The notes beneath the pieces are model-generated. The model worked only from the letters and a program-made list of their open reading frames with translations, was not told where the DNA came from and searched no databases. From Bradyrhizobium diazoefficiens (GTDB taxonomy: Bacteria > Pseudomonadota > Alphaproteobacteria > Rhizobiales > Xanthobacteraceae), in assembly GCF_018131015.1 (NCBI RefSeq), contig NZ_JAFCJJ010000026.1, positions 1-64,000 of the forward strand: a stretch of DNA of 64,000 nt. The letters run 5' to 3'. This document shows, piece after piece, positions 52,963-64,000 of this stretch. The translations under genes were made by a program, and so were the position numbers. Numbering within the stretch: position 1 is the stretch's first letter; every line of letters begins with the position of its first letter.

Positions 52963-53169
52963 TTACTTCTTCTTCGCGCGCTTTTGCGCGGCGACGGTCT
53001 TGATCCGGGCGATGTCACGGCGAGCCTCGCGCAGCCGCGAGGTGTTCTCGAGCTGCCCGGTGGCGCGCTGGAAGCGCAGGTTGAAGCGCTCCTTCTTCAG
53101 GTTCAGGACGGCGTCGTCCTGCTGGTCGGGGCTCATCGCGCGGATGTCTTCGATCTTCATCTGTGCCAT
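52963..53169 (-). CDS. rpmC: 50S ribosomal protein L29
   Basis: A 68-residue coiled protein near the exit tunnel that helps dock trigger factor and SRP. MAQMKIEDIRAMSPDQQDDAVLNLKKERFNLRFQRATGQLENTSRLREARRDIARIKT is diagnostic. The start at 53169 is chosen over the ATG at 53175 because GGAG is 8 nt upstream; the 53175 ATG is too close. Confidence 0.95.
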   Translation of the reverse strand: MAQMKIEDIRAMSPDQQDDAVLNLKKERFNLRFQRATGQLENTSRLREARRDIARIKTVAAQKRAKKK

Positions 53170-53174
53170 GGCCA

Positions 53175-53588
53175 TTACTCCGCAATGCGCTCGACGAAGC
53201 GCGTCTTGATCGGCAGCTTGGCGGCCGCGAGCGTCAGCGCCTCGCGCGCCGTCTGGGTGTTGACGCCGTCGATCTCGAACAGCACCCGGCCCGGCTTGAC
53301 GCGCGCAACCCACAGTTCCGGCGAACCCTTGCCGGAGCCCATGCGGACTTCGGCCGGCTTCTTCGACACCGGCACGTCGGGGAACACGCGAATCCAGACG
53401 CGGCCGGCACGCTTCATGTGGCGGGTCAGCGCGCGGCGGGCGGCTTCGATCTGGCGCGCGGTGACGCGCTCAGGCTCCGTCGCCTTCAGGCCGAACTGGC
53501 CGAACGCCAACGTCGCGCCCGAAGACGCCACGCCGTGGATGCGGCCCTTGTGCGCCTTCCGGAACTTCGTTTTCTTAGGTTGCATCAT
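53175..53588 (-). CDS. rplP: 50S ribosomal protein L16
   Basis: A 137-residue protein that orders the tRNA A site. MMQPKKTKFRKAHKGRIHGVASSGATLAFGQFGLKATEPERVTARQIEAARRALTRHMKRAGRVWIRVFPD is diagnostic; length normal. Confidence 0.98.
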   Translation of the reverse strand: MMQPKKTKFRKAHKGRIHGVASSGATLAFGQFGLKATEPERVTARQIEAARRALTRHMKRAGRVWIRVFPDVPVSKKPAEVRMGSGKGSPELWVARVKPGRVLFEIDGVNTQTAREALTLAAAKLPIKTRFVERIAE

Positions 53589-53618
53589 GGCTTTAAGCCC
53601 TCAAATTCCTGTGCGGCG

Positions 53619-54341
<723 letters not shown>

Positions 54342-54359
54342 CGTGTTCTCCTGCGTCCC

Positions 54360-54746
54360 TTAAGCCGCTGCTTCGGCTTCAACCTGACGAACGATGATCG
54401 TCAGCTGCGAAAATGGTTTGTAGACACGGCCCGAGCGGCCGCGGCCGCGGGGGGCGAAGCGCTTCATCACGAGGCCGTTGCCGACGAAGGCCTGCGCCAC
54501 GACGAGATCGTCGACGTCGAGGTCGTGGTTGTTCTCGGCATTGGCAATCGCCGATTCCAGGCACTTCTTCACGTCGACCGCGATCCGCTTGCGCGAGAAC
54601 TGCAGGTCGGCGAGCGCGGCAGACGCCTTCCGGCCGCGAATGAGCTGGGCGACCAGGTTGAGCTTCTGCGGGCTCACCCGCAGCATCCGGGCGACCGCCT
54701 TGGCCTCGTTGTCGGCGAGGCTCCGTTCGCGCTTAGGTTTGCTCAT
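54360..54746 (-). CDS. rplV: 50S ribosomal protein L22
   Basis: A 128-residue protein lining the exit tunnel; its hairpin is a macrolide-contact site. KAVARMLRVSPQKLNLVAQLIRGRKASAALADLQFSRKRIAVDVKKCLESAIANAENNHDLDVDDLVVAQAFVGNG with RGRGRSGRVYKPFSQLTIIV is diagnostic. Confidence 0.98.
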   Translation of the reverse strand: MSKPKRERSLADNEAKAVARMLRVSPQKLNLVAQLIRGRKASAALADLQFSRKRIAVDVKKCLESAIANAENNHDLDVDDLVVAQAFVGNGLVMKRFAPRGRGRSGRVYKPFSQLTIIVRQVEAEAAA

Positions 54747-54756
54747 CGTTTAATCC

Positions 54757-55035
54757 TCAAGCCTTCTTGGCTTTCTTGTCGCCGGAGTGGCCATGGAAGG
54801 TGCGGGTCGGCGAGAACTCGCCGAACTTGTGACCGACCATTTCCTCGTTGACGGCCACCGGCACGTGCTTCTGACCGTTGTAGACGCCGAAGGTCAGGCC
54901 GACAAATTGCGGCAGGATCGTCGAGCGACGGCTCCAGATCTTGATGACGTCGTGACGGCCGGACGCGCGCGCGGCATCTGCCTTCTTGAGCAGAGAACCC
55001 TCGACGAACGGGCCTTTCCAGACTGAACGAACCAT
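54757..55035 (-). CDS. rpsS: 30S ribosomal protein S19
   Basis: A 92-residue protein of the 30S head: MVRSVWKGPFVEGSLLKKADAARASGRHDVIKIWSRRSTILPQFVGLTFGVYNGQKHVPV with EFSPTRTFHGHSGDKKAKKA at the end. Length normal. Confidence 0.98.
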   Translation of the reverse strand: MVRSVWKGPFVEGSLLKKADAARASGRHDVIKIWSRRSTILPQFVGLTFGVYNGQKHVPVAVNEEMVGHKFGEFSPTRTFHGHSGDKKAKKA

Positions 55036-55047
55036 GTCCGGCGTTCC

Positions 55048-55881
55048 TTACTTCTTCCGCTTGTGGCGGCTTAGGAGAATGAATTTGTTGGTCGACTTGT
55101 TGGTGCGGGTCTTCTTGCCCTTGGTCGGCTTGCCCCACGGGGTGACCGGGTGGCGGCCGCCCGAGGTACGACCTTCACCACCGCCGTGCGGATGGTCGAT
55201 CGGGTTCATGGCGACGCCGCGGTTGTGCGGGCGACGGCCCATCCAGCGCTTGCGGCCGGCCTTGCCGATCGAGGTGTTCATGTGATCCGGGTTCGACACT
55301 GCGCCGATCGTGCCGCGGCAACGGCCGTGCACCAGGCGCTGCTCACCCGAGTTCAGGCGGATGATCACGTAGTCCTGGTCGCGGCCGACGAGCTGGGCGT
55401 AGGTGCCGGCCGAACGGGCGAGCTGGCCGCCCTTGCCGATCTTGACCTCGATGTTGTGGATGATCGTGCCGACCGGCATGTTGCCGAGCGGCATGACGTT
55501 GCCCGGCTTCACGTCGACATAGTTGCCGGCGATGATGGTGTCACCCACGGCCAGGCGCTGCGGCGCCAGGATGTAAGCCTGCTCGCCGTCCTGATACTTG
55601 ATCAGCGCGATGAAGCCGGTGCGGTTCGGATCGTATTCGAGCCGCTCGACGGTCGCGGGAACGTCGATCTTCTCGCGCTTGAAGTCGACGGTGCGCAGCG
55701 TCTGCTTGTGACCGCCGCCGCGGAAGCGCACGGTGATGCGGCCGGTGTTGTTGCGGCCGCCCGAGGACTTCTTGCCCTCGGTGAGCGCCTTGACCGGCTT
55801 GCCCTTGTAGAGGGCCGAACGATCGACCATGACCAGCTGGCGCTGGCCCGGCGTCGTGGGATTGAATTTCTTCAGTGCCAT
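55048..55881 (-). CDS. rplB: 50S ribosomal protein L2
   Basis: A 277-residue protein near the peptidyl-transferase centre. KPVKALTEGKKSSGGRNNTGRITVRFRGGGHKQ, RSAGTYAQLVGRDQDYVIIRLNSGEQRLVHGRCRGTIGAVSNPDH and the conserved His-containing NPIDHPHGGGEGRTSGGRHPVTPWGKPTKG loop identify it. Confidence 0.98.
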   Translation of the reverse strand: MALKKFNPTTPGQRQLVMVDRSALYKGKPVKALTEGKKSSGGRNNTGRITVRFRGGGHKQTLRTVDFKREKIDVPATVERLEYDPNRTGFIALIKYQDGEQAYILAPQRLAVGDTIIAGNYVDVKPGNVMPLGNMPVGTIIHNIEVKIGKGGQLARSAGTYAQLVGRDQDYVIIRLNSGEQRLVHGRCRGTIGAVSNPDHMNTSIGKAGRKRWMGRRPHNRGVAMNPIDHPHGGGEGRTSGGRHPVTPWGKPTKGKKTRTNKSTNKFILLSRHKRKK

Positions 55882-55893
55882 CGTCGTACGACC

Positions 55894-56196
55894 TTACAGA
55901 CCGGTGGTGACGTCGATCCGGTGGCCCTCTTCGAGGGTCACGATCGCGCGCTTGGTGTTCGACTGCGAGCCGAGATTGCCGCGGAAGACCTTGGTCTTGC
56001 CCTTGCGGACCAGCGTGTTGACGCTCTTGACCTTGACGTCGAACAGCTTCTCGACCGCTTCCTTGATCTGCGGCTTGGTCGCCTTCGCGGCCACCTTGAA
56101 CAGGACCTTGTTGTGCTCGGAGGCCAGCGTCGCCTTTTCGGTGACGACCGGTGCCAGGATCACGTCGTAGTGGCGAGGCTCGATGTTCTTCGTCAT
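55894..56196 (-). CDS. rplW: 50S ribosomal protein L23
   Basis: A 100-residue protein at the tunnel exit that binds trigger factor. HYDVILAPVVTEKATLASEHNKVLFKVAAKATKPQIKEAVEKLFDVKVKSVNTLVRKGKTKVFRG is diagnostic. Its start overlaps the rplD stop by 4 nt. Confidence 0.98.
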   Translation of the reverse strand: MTKNIEPRHYDVILAPVVTEKATLASEHNKVLFKVAAKATKPQIKEAVEKLFDVKVKSVNTLVRKGKTKVFRGNLGSQSNTKRAIVTLEEGHRIDVTTGL

Positions 56197-56813
56197 TTGA
56201 AGCGCGCCTCCAGCGCATCGATGGCGGCCTTGGTCAGAACTAGCTTCTGACGACGCAGGATGTCATAGACGTTGATGCCCTGGATCGGCAGCACGTCCAT
56301 GTTCGGGATGTTGCGGGCCGCGGCCGCAAAACCGTTGTTCAGCTCGGCGCCGTCGATGATCAGCGCGTTGGTCAAGCCGAGGCCGGAGAAGTGGCCGAGC
56401 AGCGCCTTGGTCTTGGCGGCTTCCAGCGCGGCCTTCTCGATCACGAGGAGATCGCCGTCCTTGGCCTTGGCCGAGAGCGCATGCTTCAGGGCAAGTGCGC
56501 GCACCTTCTTCGGCAGGTCGGTGGCGTGCGAGCGCACCACCGGGCCGAAGGCGCGGCCGCCGCCACGGAACTGCGGCACGCGGGCCGAGCCGTGACGAGC
56601 ACCGCCGGTGCCCTTCTGCTTGTACATCTTCTTGCCGGTGCGCCAGATCTCGGCGCGGCCCTTGGCCTTGTGCGTGCCGGCCTGGCGCTTGTTGAGCTGC
56701 CACTGCACGCAACGCGCAATGATGTCCTGGCGCGGCTCGAGGCCGAAAATGGCGTCGGAGAGCTGGACGGAGCCGGCTTCCTTACCTTCGAGGGTCGTGA
56801 CCTTCAATTCCAT
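56193..56813 (-). CDS. rplD: 50S ribosomal protein L4
   Basis: A 206-residue protein whose loop reaches into the exit tunnel and which often represses the S10 operon. MELKVTTLEGKEAGSVQLSDAIFGLEPRQDIIARCVQWQLNKRQAGTHKAKGRAEIWRTGKKMYKQKGTGGARHGSARVPQFRGGGRAFGPVVRSH is diagnostic; the start at 56813 follows directly after the rplC stop. Confidence 0.97.
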   Translation of the reverse strand: MELKVTTLEGKEAGSVQLSDAIFGLEPRQDIIARCVQWQLNKRQAGTHKAKGRAEIWRTGKKMYKQKGTGGARHGSARVPQFRGGGRAFGPVVRSHATDLPKKVRALALKHALSAKAKDGDLLVIEKAALEAAKTKALLGHFSGLGLTNALIIDGAELNNGFAAAARNIPNMDVLPIQGINVYDILRRQKLVLTKAAIDALEARFK

Positions 56814-56814
56814 C

Positions 56815-57528
56815 TCACGCCTCCTGCGCGGCCGGGGCGGCGTCCGCGTCGCCAGCAACCTTGAACTTGCCGGGCTTCGGAGCTTCCTTCGGCAGCGGCT
56901 TCTTGACGGCGTCGCGCACGCGGATCCAGCCGCCCTTGGAGCCGGGAACGGCGCCTTCGACGAGGATCAGGCCGCGCTCGACATCGGTCTGGACGACCCG
57001 AAGGTTGAGCGTGGTGATGCGATCGACACCCATATGGCCGGGCATCTTCTTGTTCTTCCAGGTCTTGCCGGGGTCCTGACGGCCACCGGTCGAACCGATC
57101 GAGCGGTGCGAGACCGACACGCCGTGGGTGGCGCGCAGACCGCCGAAATTCCAGCGCTTCATGCCGCCGGCAAAGCCCTTACCGACCGAGGTGCCGGTGA
57201 CGTCGACGAACTGGCCGACGACGAAGTGATCGGCGAGAATCTCGGCGCCGACGGGGATCATGGCATCCGCGGTGACGCGGAATTCCTCGACCTGCCGCTT
57301 CGGCTCGACCTTGGCGACCGCGAACTGGCCGCGCTCGGCCTTGGGCATGTACACGGTCTTGCGGCTGCCAGAACCAAGCTGGAGCGCGACGTAACCGTTC
57401 TTCTCTTCAGTGCGGTGGCCTACGACCTGGCAATTGCCGAGCTTCAGCACGGTCACGGGGATATGTTCGCCGGCCTCCGTGAAGACCCGCGTCATCCCGA
57501 CCTTTTGTGCGATCACTCCGGAGCGCAT
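56815..57528 (-). CDS. rplC: 50S ribosomal protein L3
   Basis: A 237-residue core assembly protein. MRSGVIAQKVGMTRVFTEAGEHIPVTVLKLGNCQVVGHRT and GVSVSHRSIGSTGGRQDPGKTWKNKKMPGHMGVDRIT, including the Gln that is methylated in other bacteria, identify it. The C-terminal Ala/Pro extension is typical of alphaproteobacteria. A longer frame to 57606 overlaps rpsJ and is not used. Confidence 0.97.
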   Translation of the reverse strand: MRSGVIAQKVGMTRVFTEAGEHIPVTVLKLGNCQVVGHRTEEKNGYVALQLGSGSRKTVYMPKAERGQFAVAKVEPKRQVEEFRVTADAMIPVGAEILADHFVVGQFVDVTGTSVGKGFAGGMKRWNFGGLRATHGVSVSHRSIGSTGGRQDPGKTWKNKKMPGHMGVDRITTLNLRVVQTDVERGLILVEGAVPGSKGGWIRVRDAVKKPLPKEAPKPGKFKVAGDADAAPAAQEA

Positions 57529-57580
57529 CGGCTTGCTTCCTGTTCTCTTTGTCCGCTTTCGCGGACGGGATCCAAAATTC

Positions 57581-57889
57581 TTAGAGCTTGATCTCGACGT
57601 CGACACCGGCGGCCAGGTCGAGCTTCATCAAAGCATCGACGGTCTGCGGGGTCGGATCGACGATATCGAGCAGGCGCTTGTGGGTGCGCATCTCGAACTG
57701 TTCGCGGCTCTTCTTGTCGACGTGGGGCGAACGGTTGACGGTGAACTTCTCGATGCGGGTCGGCAGCGGAATGGGTCCGCGAACCTGCGCGCCGGTGCGC
57801 TTCGCCGTGTTCACGATCTCGCGGGTCGACGTATCGAGAATCCGATGGTCGAACGCCTTGAGACGGATACGAATGTTTTGGCCGTTCAT
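57581..57889 (-). CDS. rpsJ: 30S ribosomal protein S10
   Basis: A 102-residue protein also used by NusB/NusG in antitermination: [92 protein letters not shown]. Length normal. Confidence 0.98.
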
Positions 57890-57909
57890 TGCCGTGCTTT
57901 CTTTGAGTA

Positions 57910-57966
57910 GAGTGGCGAGTAGCGAGTAGCGAATTCCCTATTCGCCACTCACCATTCCCTATTCGC
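57910..57966. repeat. Short tandem/inverted repeat between tuf and rpsJ
   Basis: The gap contains GAGTGGCGA (57910-57918) with its complement TCGCCACTC (57942-57950), a tandem GAGTAGC pair (57917-57930), and two exact copies of ATTCCCTATTCGC (57933-57945 and 57954-57966). This AT-richer repeat cluster stands out in the GC-rich operon and could be a recently acquired repeat or a transcript-processing element. Confidence 0.65.
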
Positions 57967-57969
57967 TTG

Positions 57970-59160
<1,191 letters not shown>

Positions 59161-59200
59161 TTGACTCTCCGTTCAATCGTCAGCTCGAGACCGACGACAA

Positions 59201-61273
<2,073 letters not shown>

Positions 61274-61306
61274 GGGGTGTTCCTTGCGAGTCCGTTTGTG
61301 TCGCCG

Positions 61307-61777
61307 TTACCAGCGATAATGCGAGAAGGCGCGGTTGGCTTCCGCCATCCGGTGCACGTCTTCGCGCTTCTTGACGGCGTTCCCCCGGTTGTTCGACGCG
61401 TCCAAGAGCTCTGCCGAGAGCCGCTCGGTCATGGTCTTCTCGTTGCGCTCGCGCGCAGCCGCGATCAGCCAGCGAATGCCAAGGGCCTGCCGGCGGGTCG
61501 AGCGAACCTCGACCGGAACCTGGTAAGTCGCGCCGCCGACGCGGCGGGAGCGCACCTCGATCGTCGGCATGACGTTCTCGAGTGCCTGCTCGAACACGCC
61601 GAGCGGGTTCTGCTTGGTCTTGGATTCGATGATGCCAAACGCACCATAGACGATGCCTTCGGCGACCGACTTCTTGCCGGCGTACATCACCGAGTTCATG
61701 AACTTCGTCACGATGATGTTCCCGAACTTCGGATCGGGAAGAACTTCGCGCTTTTCCGCTGAGTGGCGACGAGACAT
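61307..61777 (-). CDS. rpsG: 30S ribosomal protein S7
   Basis: A 156-residue head-assembly protein: MSRRHSAEKREVLPDPKFGNIIVTKFMNSVMYAGKKSVAEGIVYGAF and VRSRRVGGATYQVPVEVRSTRRQALGIRWLI. In many bacteria it also represses the str operon. Length normal. Confidence 0.98.
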   Translation of the reverse strand: MSRRHSAEKREVLPDPKFGNIIVTKFMNSVMYAGKKSVAEGIVYGAFGIIESKTKQNPLGVFEQALENVMPTIEVRSRRVGGATYQVPVEVRSTRRQALGIRWLIAAARERNEKTMTERLSAELLDASNNRGNAVKKREDVHRMAEANRAFSHYRW

Positions 61778-61792
61778 TGAGCTGGTTCCCGC

Positions 61793-62164
61793 TTACTTCG
61801 GACGCTTGGCGCCGTACTTCGAACGGCGCTGCTTACGGTTCTTGACGCCCTGGGTATCCAGAACGCCGCGGAGGATGTGGTAGCGCACGCCGGGCAAGTC
61901 CTTGACGCGGCCGCCGCGGATCATGACCACCGAGTGCTCCTGGAGGTTATGGCCCTCACCGGGGATGTAGCCGATCACCTCGAAGCCGTTGGTCAGGCGC
62001 ACCTTGGCGACCTTACGAAGCGCCGAGTTCGGCTTCTTCGGGGTCGTGGTGTAGACGCGCGTGCAAACACCACGCTTCTGCGGCGACTGCTGCAGCGCCG
62101 GCACCTTCTTGCGCGACTTCTGCACTTCACGCGGTTGTGCGATCAGCTGGTTGATCGTCGGCAT
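61793..62164 (-). CDS. rpsL: 30S ribosomal protein S12
   Basis: A 123-residue decoding-centre protein. MPTINQLIAQPREVQKSRKKVPALQQSPQKRGVCTRVYTTTPKKPNSALRKVAKVRLTNGFEV and RGGRVKDLPGVRYH are the standard sequence; the lysines that change in streptomycin-resistant mutants (in PKKPNSALRK and GRVKDLPG) are wild type. First gene of the str-S10-spc-alpha block. Confidence 0.98.
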   Translation of the reverse strand: MPTINQLIAQPREVQKSRKKVPALQQSPQKRGVCTRVYTTTPKKPNSALRKVAKVRLTNGFEVIGYIPGEGHNLQEHSVVMIRGGRVKDLPGVRYHILRGVLDTQGVKNRKQRRSKYGAKRPK

Positions 62165-62836
62165 CCTGGCCTTACCCTTTGTTATCGCAGCCCCTCACGG
62201 GTCCGCTGTCTTGCCGCGGCCCGTTGCCGGGACCGCAAATTCTGTTCGGACCACCCGTCCGATGAGGCCGCCAGGTACGGAACGATCCGCACAAAGCGAA
62301 ATCGCGCCAACCGCTCCATCACCGAGCGGAAAGCGCTTCGACGCCACAGAGGACCGCAGGAACTGGACCGATCGGCTTTCCGCCGCGGTCCCGCGCACCG
62401 AGGTCATGCATCCGAAATCGATCTCAAGAGAACGTGCTCAAGAGAACTAAATTCGCACTGGCATTGCCTAGCTATGATCGACAGCGTTTGAGCGGCATTC
62501 GTCGAGGTTGGTGCCCGCTTTTGCGATCCCAATAGGATCTCGCGGGTGGCCCGTTCCGACGTTGGCGATGCTCACCGCCTGTCGTTAAGTGAGGCGCTTT
62601 CTATAAGTGAGAATCGATCAAGTCAAGGCGAAACGACAGTCAGAAAACGCTTATCGCTGCTGTGAAAATCGCCGGTTTTGATGCCCTCACCACGCTCGTC
62701 CGATATGGGGATGACAGGCCTGTTCCGCCAGCCTCGGGGCTATTTTAGCCGGGTAAAATATACTTTTGTAACCATCTGCTAAGGCTTTCTTTCCTGTTCA
62801 TGCGTCAATCTGCCGCCTTCGGCTGAGACAGGCGCC
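62165..62836. other. 672-bp divergent intergenic region upstream of rpsL
   Basis: No gene is supported here. The short frames present (for example 62195-62407, minus) have no ribosome site or domain. The region carries the candidate operon promoter at 62600-62627, which would give a leader of roughly 430 nt before rpsL, and the start region of the plus-strand flavoprotein gene. Confidence 0.6.
62600..62627 (-). promoter_or_regulatory. Candidate promoter of the ribosomal-protein operon
   Basis: On the minus strand CTTGAC (62622-62627) and TATAGA (62600-62605) are separated by 16 bp, close to the alphaproteobacterial CTTGAC/CTATAT pattern. A GC-rich stretch (AAGCGCC) follows the -10, as is common in stringently controlled ribosomal promoters. 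It is about 435 nt from the rpsL start. Confidence 0.5.
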
Positions 62837-64000
62837 ATGCGGTACACGGATATTGCCATCATTGGCGGCGGACTTGCCGGCTCGACCGCCGCAGCCATGC
62901 TCGGCCGCGCCGGCATTCCGGCGATCCTGATCGACCCGCACGACACCTATCCGGCGGATTTCCGCGTCGAGAAACTCAGCGGCGGCGTCCAGCTCGAGCG
63001 ATTCCTGCGGACCGGAATCGCAGAATCGGTGCTGCGCCGCGCGACCTTTACCGGCGAGAACTGGATCGCCCGCTTCGGCCGTCTGCTCGACAAAGCGCCG
63101 AGCCGGCAGTTCAACATCCTCTACGATTCCCTCGTCAACGCGATCCGCGACGAAATCCCCGAAGACGTCACGCGGGTCTGGGCCAAGGCGGTGTCGGTGG
63201 CAACCGGCCCCGAGCGCCAGCAGATCGTGCTCTCCAGCGGCGAGACGATTTCGGCCCGCCTGGTCGTACTCGCCAACGGGCTGAATGTCGGCCTGCGCCA
63301 CCAGCTCGGCATCGAGCGCAGGATCATCAGCGCCTGCCACTCGATCTCGGTCGGATTCGACGTCGCGCCGGCCGGACGGAATTCGTTCGATTTCCCGGCG
63401 CTGACCTATTTTTCGGAGCGGCCGGGCGACCGGATTCCCTACATCTCGCTGTTCCCGATCGGCCCACGGATGCGCGCCAATTTGTTCGTCTATCGCAGCT
63501 TCGACGATCCCTGGCTGGGCGAGTTGCGTCGCGCGCCGGCCGCAACGCTCGACGCCGCGCTGCCGCGGCTCAAGCGCATCACGGGGGCCTTCGATATCCA
63601 GGGGGAGATGAAGATCCGCCCGGTCGATCTCTATGAGAACGACGCCCGCCATCAACCCGGCGTCGTGCTGGTGGGCGATGCGTTCGCGACCTCCTGCCCG
63701 GTCGCCGGCACCGGCTGCGACAAGGTGTTCACCGACGTCGAGCGGCTCTGCAACGTCTACATCCCGCATTGGCTCGCCTCCGACGGGATGGAGGCGGACA
63801 AGATCGCTGCCTTCTATGCCGACCCGGTCAAGCGGGCCTGCGATGAATGGTCGGCGGCCAAGGCGTTCGACTTCCGCGCGGTTTCGACCGCGACCAGTCC
63901 GTACTGGACCGCGCAGCGTTGGGCGCGCTTCCTCGCCTGGTCGGCGCAGGGACTGTTGCGGCCGCTGGGCGGTGCGTTCGACCTGGAGCCGAACCTGCTC
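62837..64000 (+). CDS. FAD-dependent monooxygenase/oxidoreductase (partial, runs off the window)
   Basis: At least 388 residues, no stop before the window edge. It begins MRYTDIAIIGGGLAGSTAAAMLGRAG, a Rossmann dinucleotide-binding motif GGGLAGSTAA (10-19). Near residue 280 is GVVLVGDAFATSCPVAGTGCDKV, the second FAD-binding GD motif typical of PHBH-type/FAD_binding_3 enzymes. It would hydroxylate or oxidise a substrate using FAD and NAD(P)H; the substrate is unknown. The ATG at 62837 is the only in-frame start before the Rossmann fold. Confidence 0.85.
   Translation, partial: MRYTDIAIIGGGLAGSTAAAMLGRAGIPAILIDPHDTYPADFRVEKLSGGVQLERFLRTGIAESVLRRATFTGENWIARFGRLLDKAPSRQFNILYDSLVNAIRDEIPEDVTRVWAKAVSVATGPERQQIVLSSGETISARLVVLANGLNVGLRHQLGIERRIISACHSISVGFDVAPAGRNSFDFPALTYFSERPGDRIPYISLFPIGPRMRANLFVYRSFDDPWLGELRRAPAATLDAALPRLKRITGAFDIQGEMKIRPVDLYENDARHQPGVVLVGDAFATSCPVAGTGCDKVFTDVERLCNVYIPHWLASDGMEADKIAAFYADPVKRACDEWSAAKAFDFRAVSTATSPYWTAQRWARFLAWSAQGLLRPLGGAFDLEPNLL

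Noticed and set aside
62195..62407. 70-codon minus-strand leader ORF ahead of rpsL
   Set aside because: No ribosome site, no recognisable composition; kept only as part of the leader.

Overview
The window is about 64 kb of GC-rich chromosome with densely packed genes. The gene content and the recurring intergenic palindromes point to an alphaproteobacterium of the order Hyphomicrobiales, most likely Bradyrhizobium or a close relative. Supporting signs are the fused indolepyruvate:ferredoxin oxidoreductase, an Atp12-type assembly factor, adk lying between secY and rpsM, and DUF1326/DUF2182 and GCG_CRPN-type proteins. This assignment is inference from gene families; no database search was run.

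Layout. 1-22 kb is a metabolic and accessory region: fused indolepyruvate:ferredoxin oxidoreductase, a triheme cytochrome c, a TRIC-type channel, an isocitrate-lyase-family enzyme, small alpha/beta-barrel proteins, an ArsR-type regulator with a palindrome over its own start codon, several alpha/beta hydrolases, a DUF1326-DUF2182 pair, a glutathione transferase, propionyl-CoA carboxylase beta subunit and many small envelope proteins. 22-25.6 kb holds a class D beta-lactamase, an orphan FlhB-C-terminal/FliK-like pair and Atp12. 26.1-31.1 kb holds a three-gene minus-strand operon: an alpha/beta hydrolase, a caspase-fold protease, and a STAND/NACHT-like P-loop ATPase with a long helical-repeat tail. 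It lies between atp12 and rluC. 31.4-42.8 kb holds housekeeping and envelope genes: rluC-type pseudouridine synthase, rarA, a Deg-type protease, an OprP-like porin, a quinone-oxidoreductase-like enzyme, hisC, an SDR and a diheme cytochrome. 42.9-62.2 kb is one long minus-strand block of str, S10, spc and alpha ribosomal genes, from rpsL to rplQ, including fusA, tuf, secY, adk and rpoA. A flavin monooxygenase-like gene runs off the right edge.

The most interesting element is the hydrolase-caspase-ATPase operon. It has the architecture of a nucleotide-dependent conflict or abortive-infection system: a STAND sensor, a caspase effector and a lipase-like partner. The caspase and ATPase reading frames are in the same frame and are separated only by a single TGA and three further codons. 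This suggests a single caspase-NACHT polypeptide of about 1,360 residues that has been split, or is read through or re-initiated, at that codon. Other points of note are an unusual lysine/alanine-rich tail on adenylate kinase, an intrinsic terminator between rpoA and rplQ, and a dispersed palindromic repeat inside the spc operon.

No rRNA, tRNA, CRISPR array, transposase or integrase was recognised.
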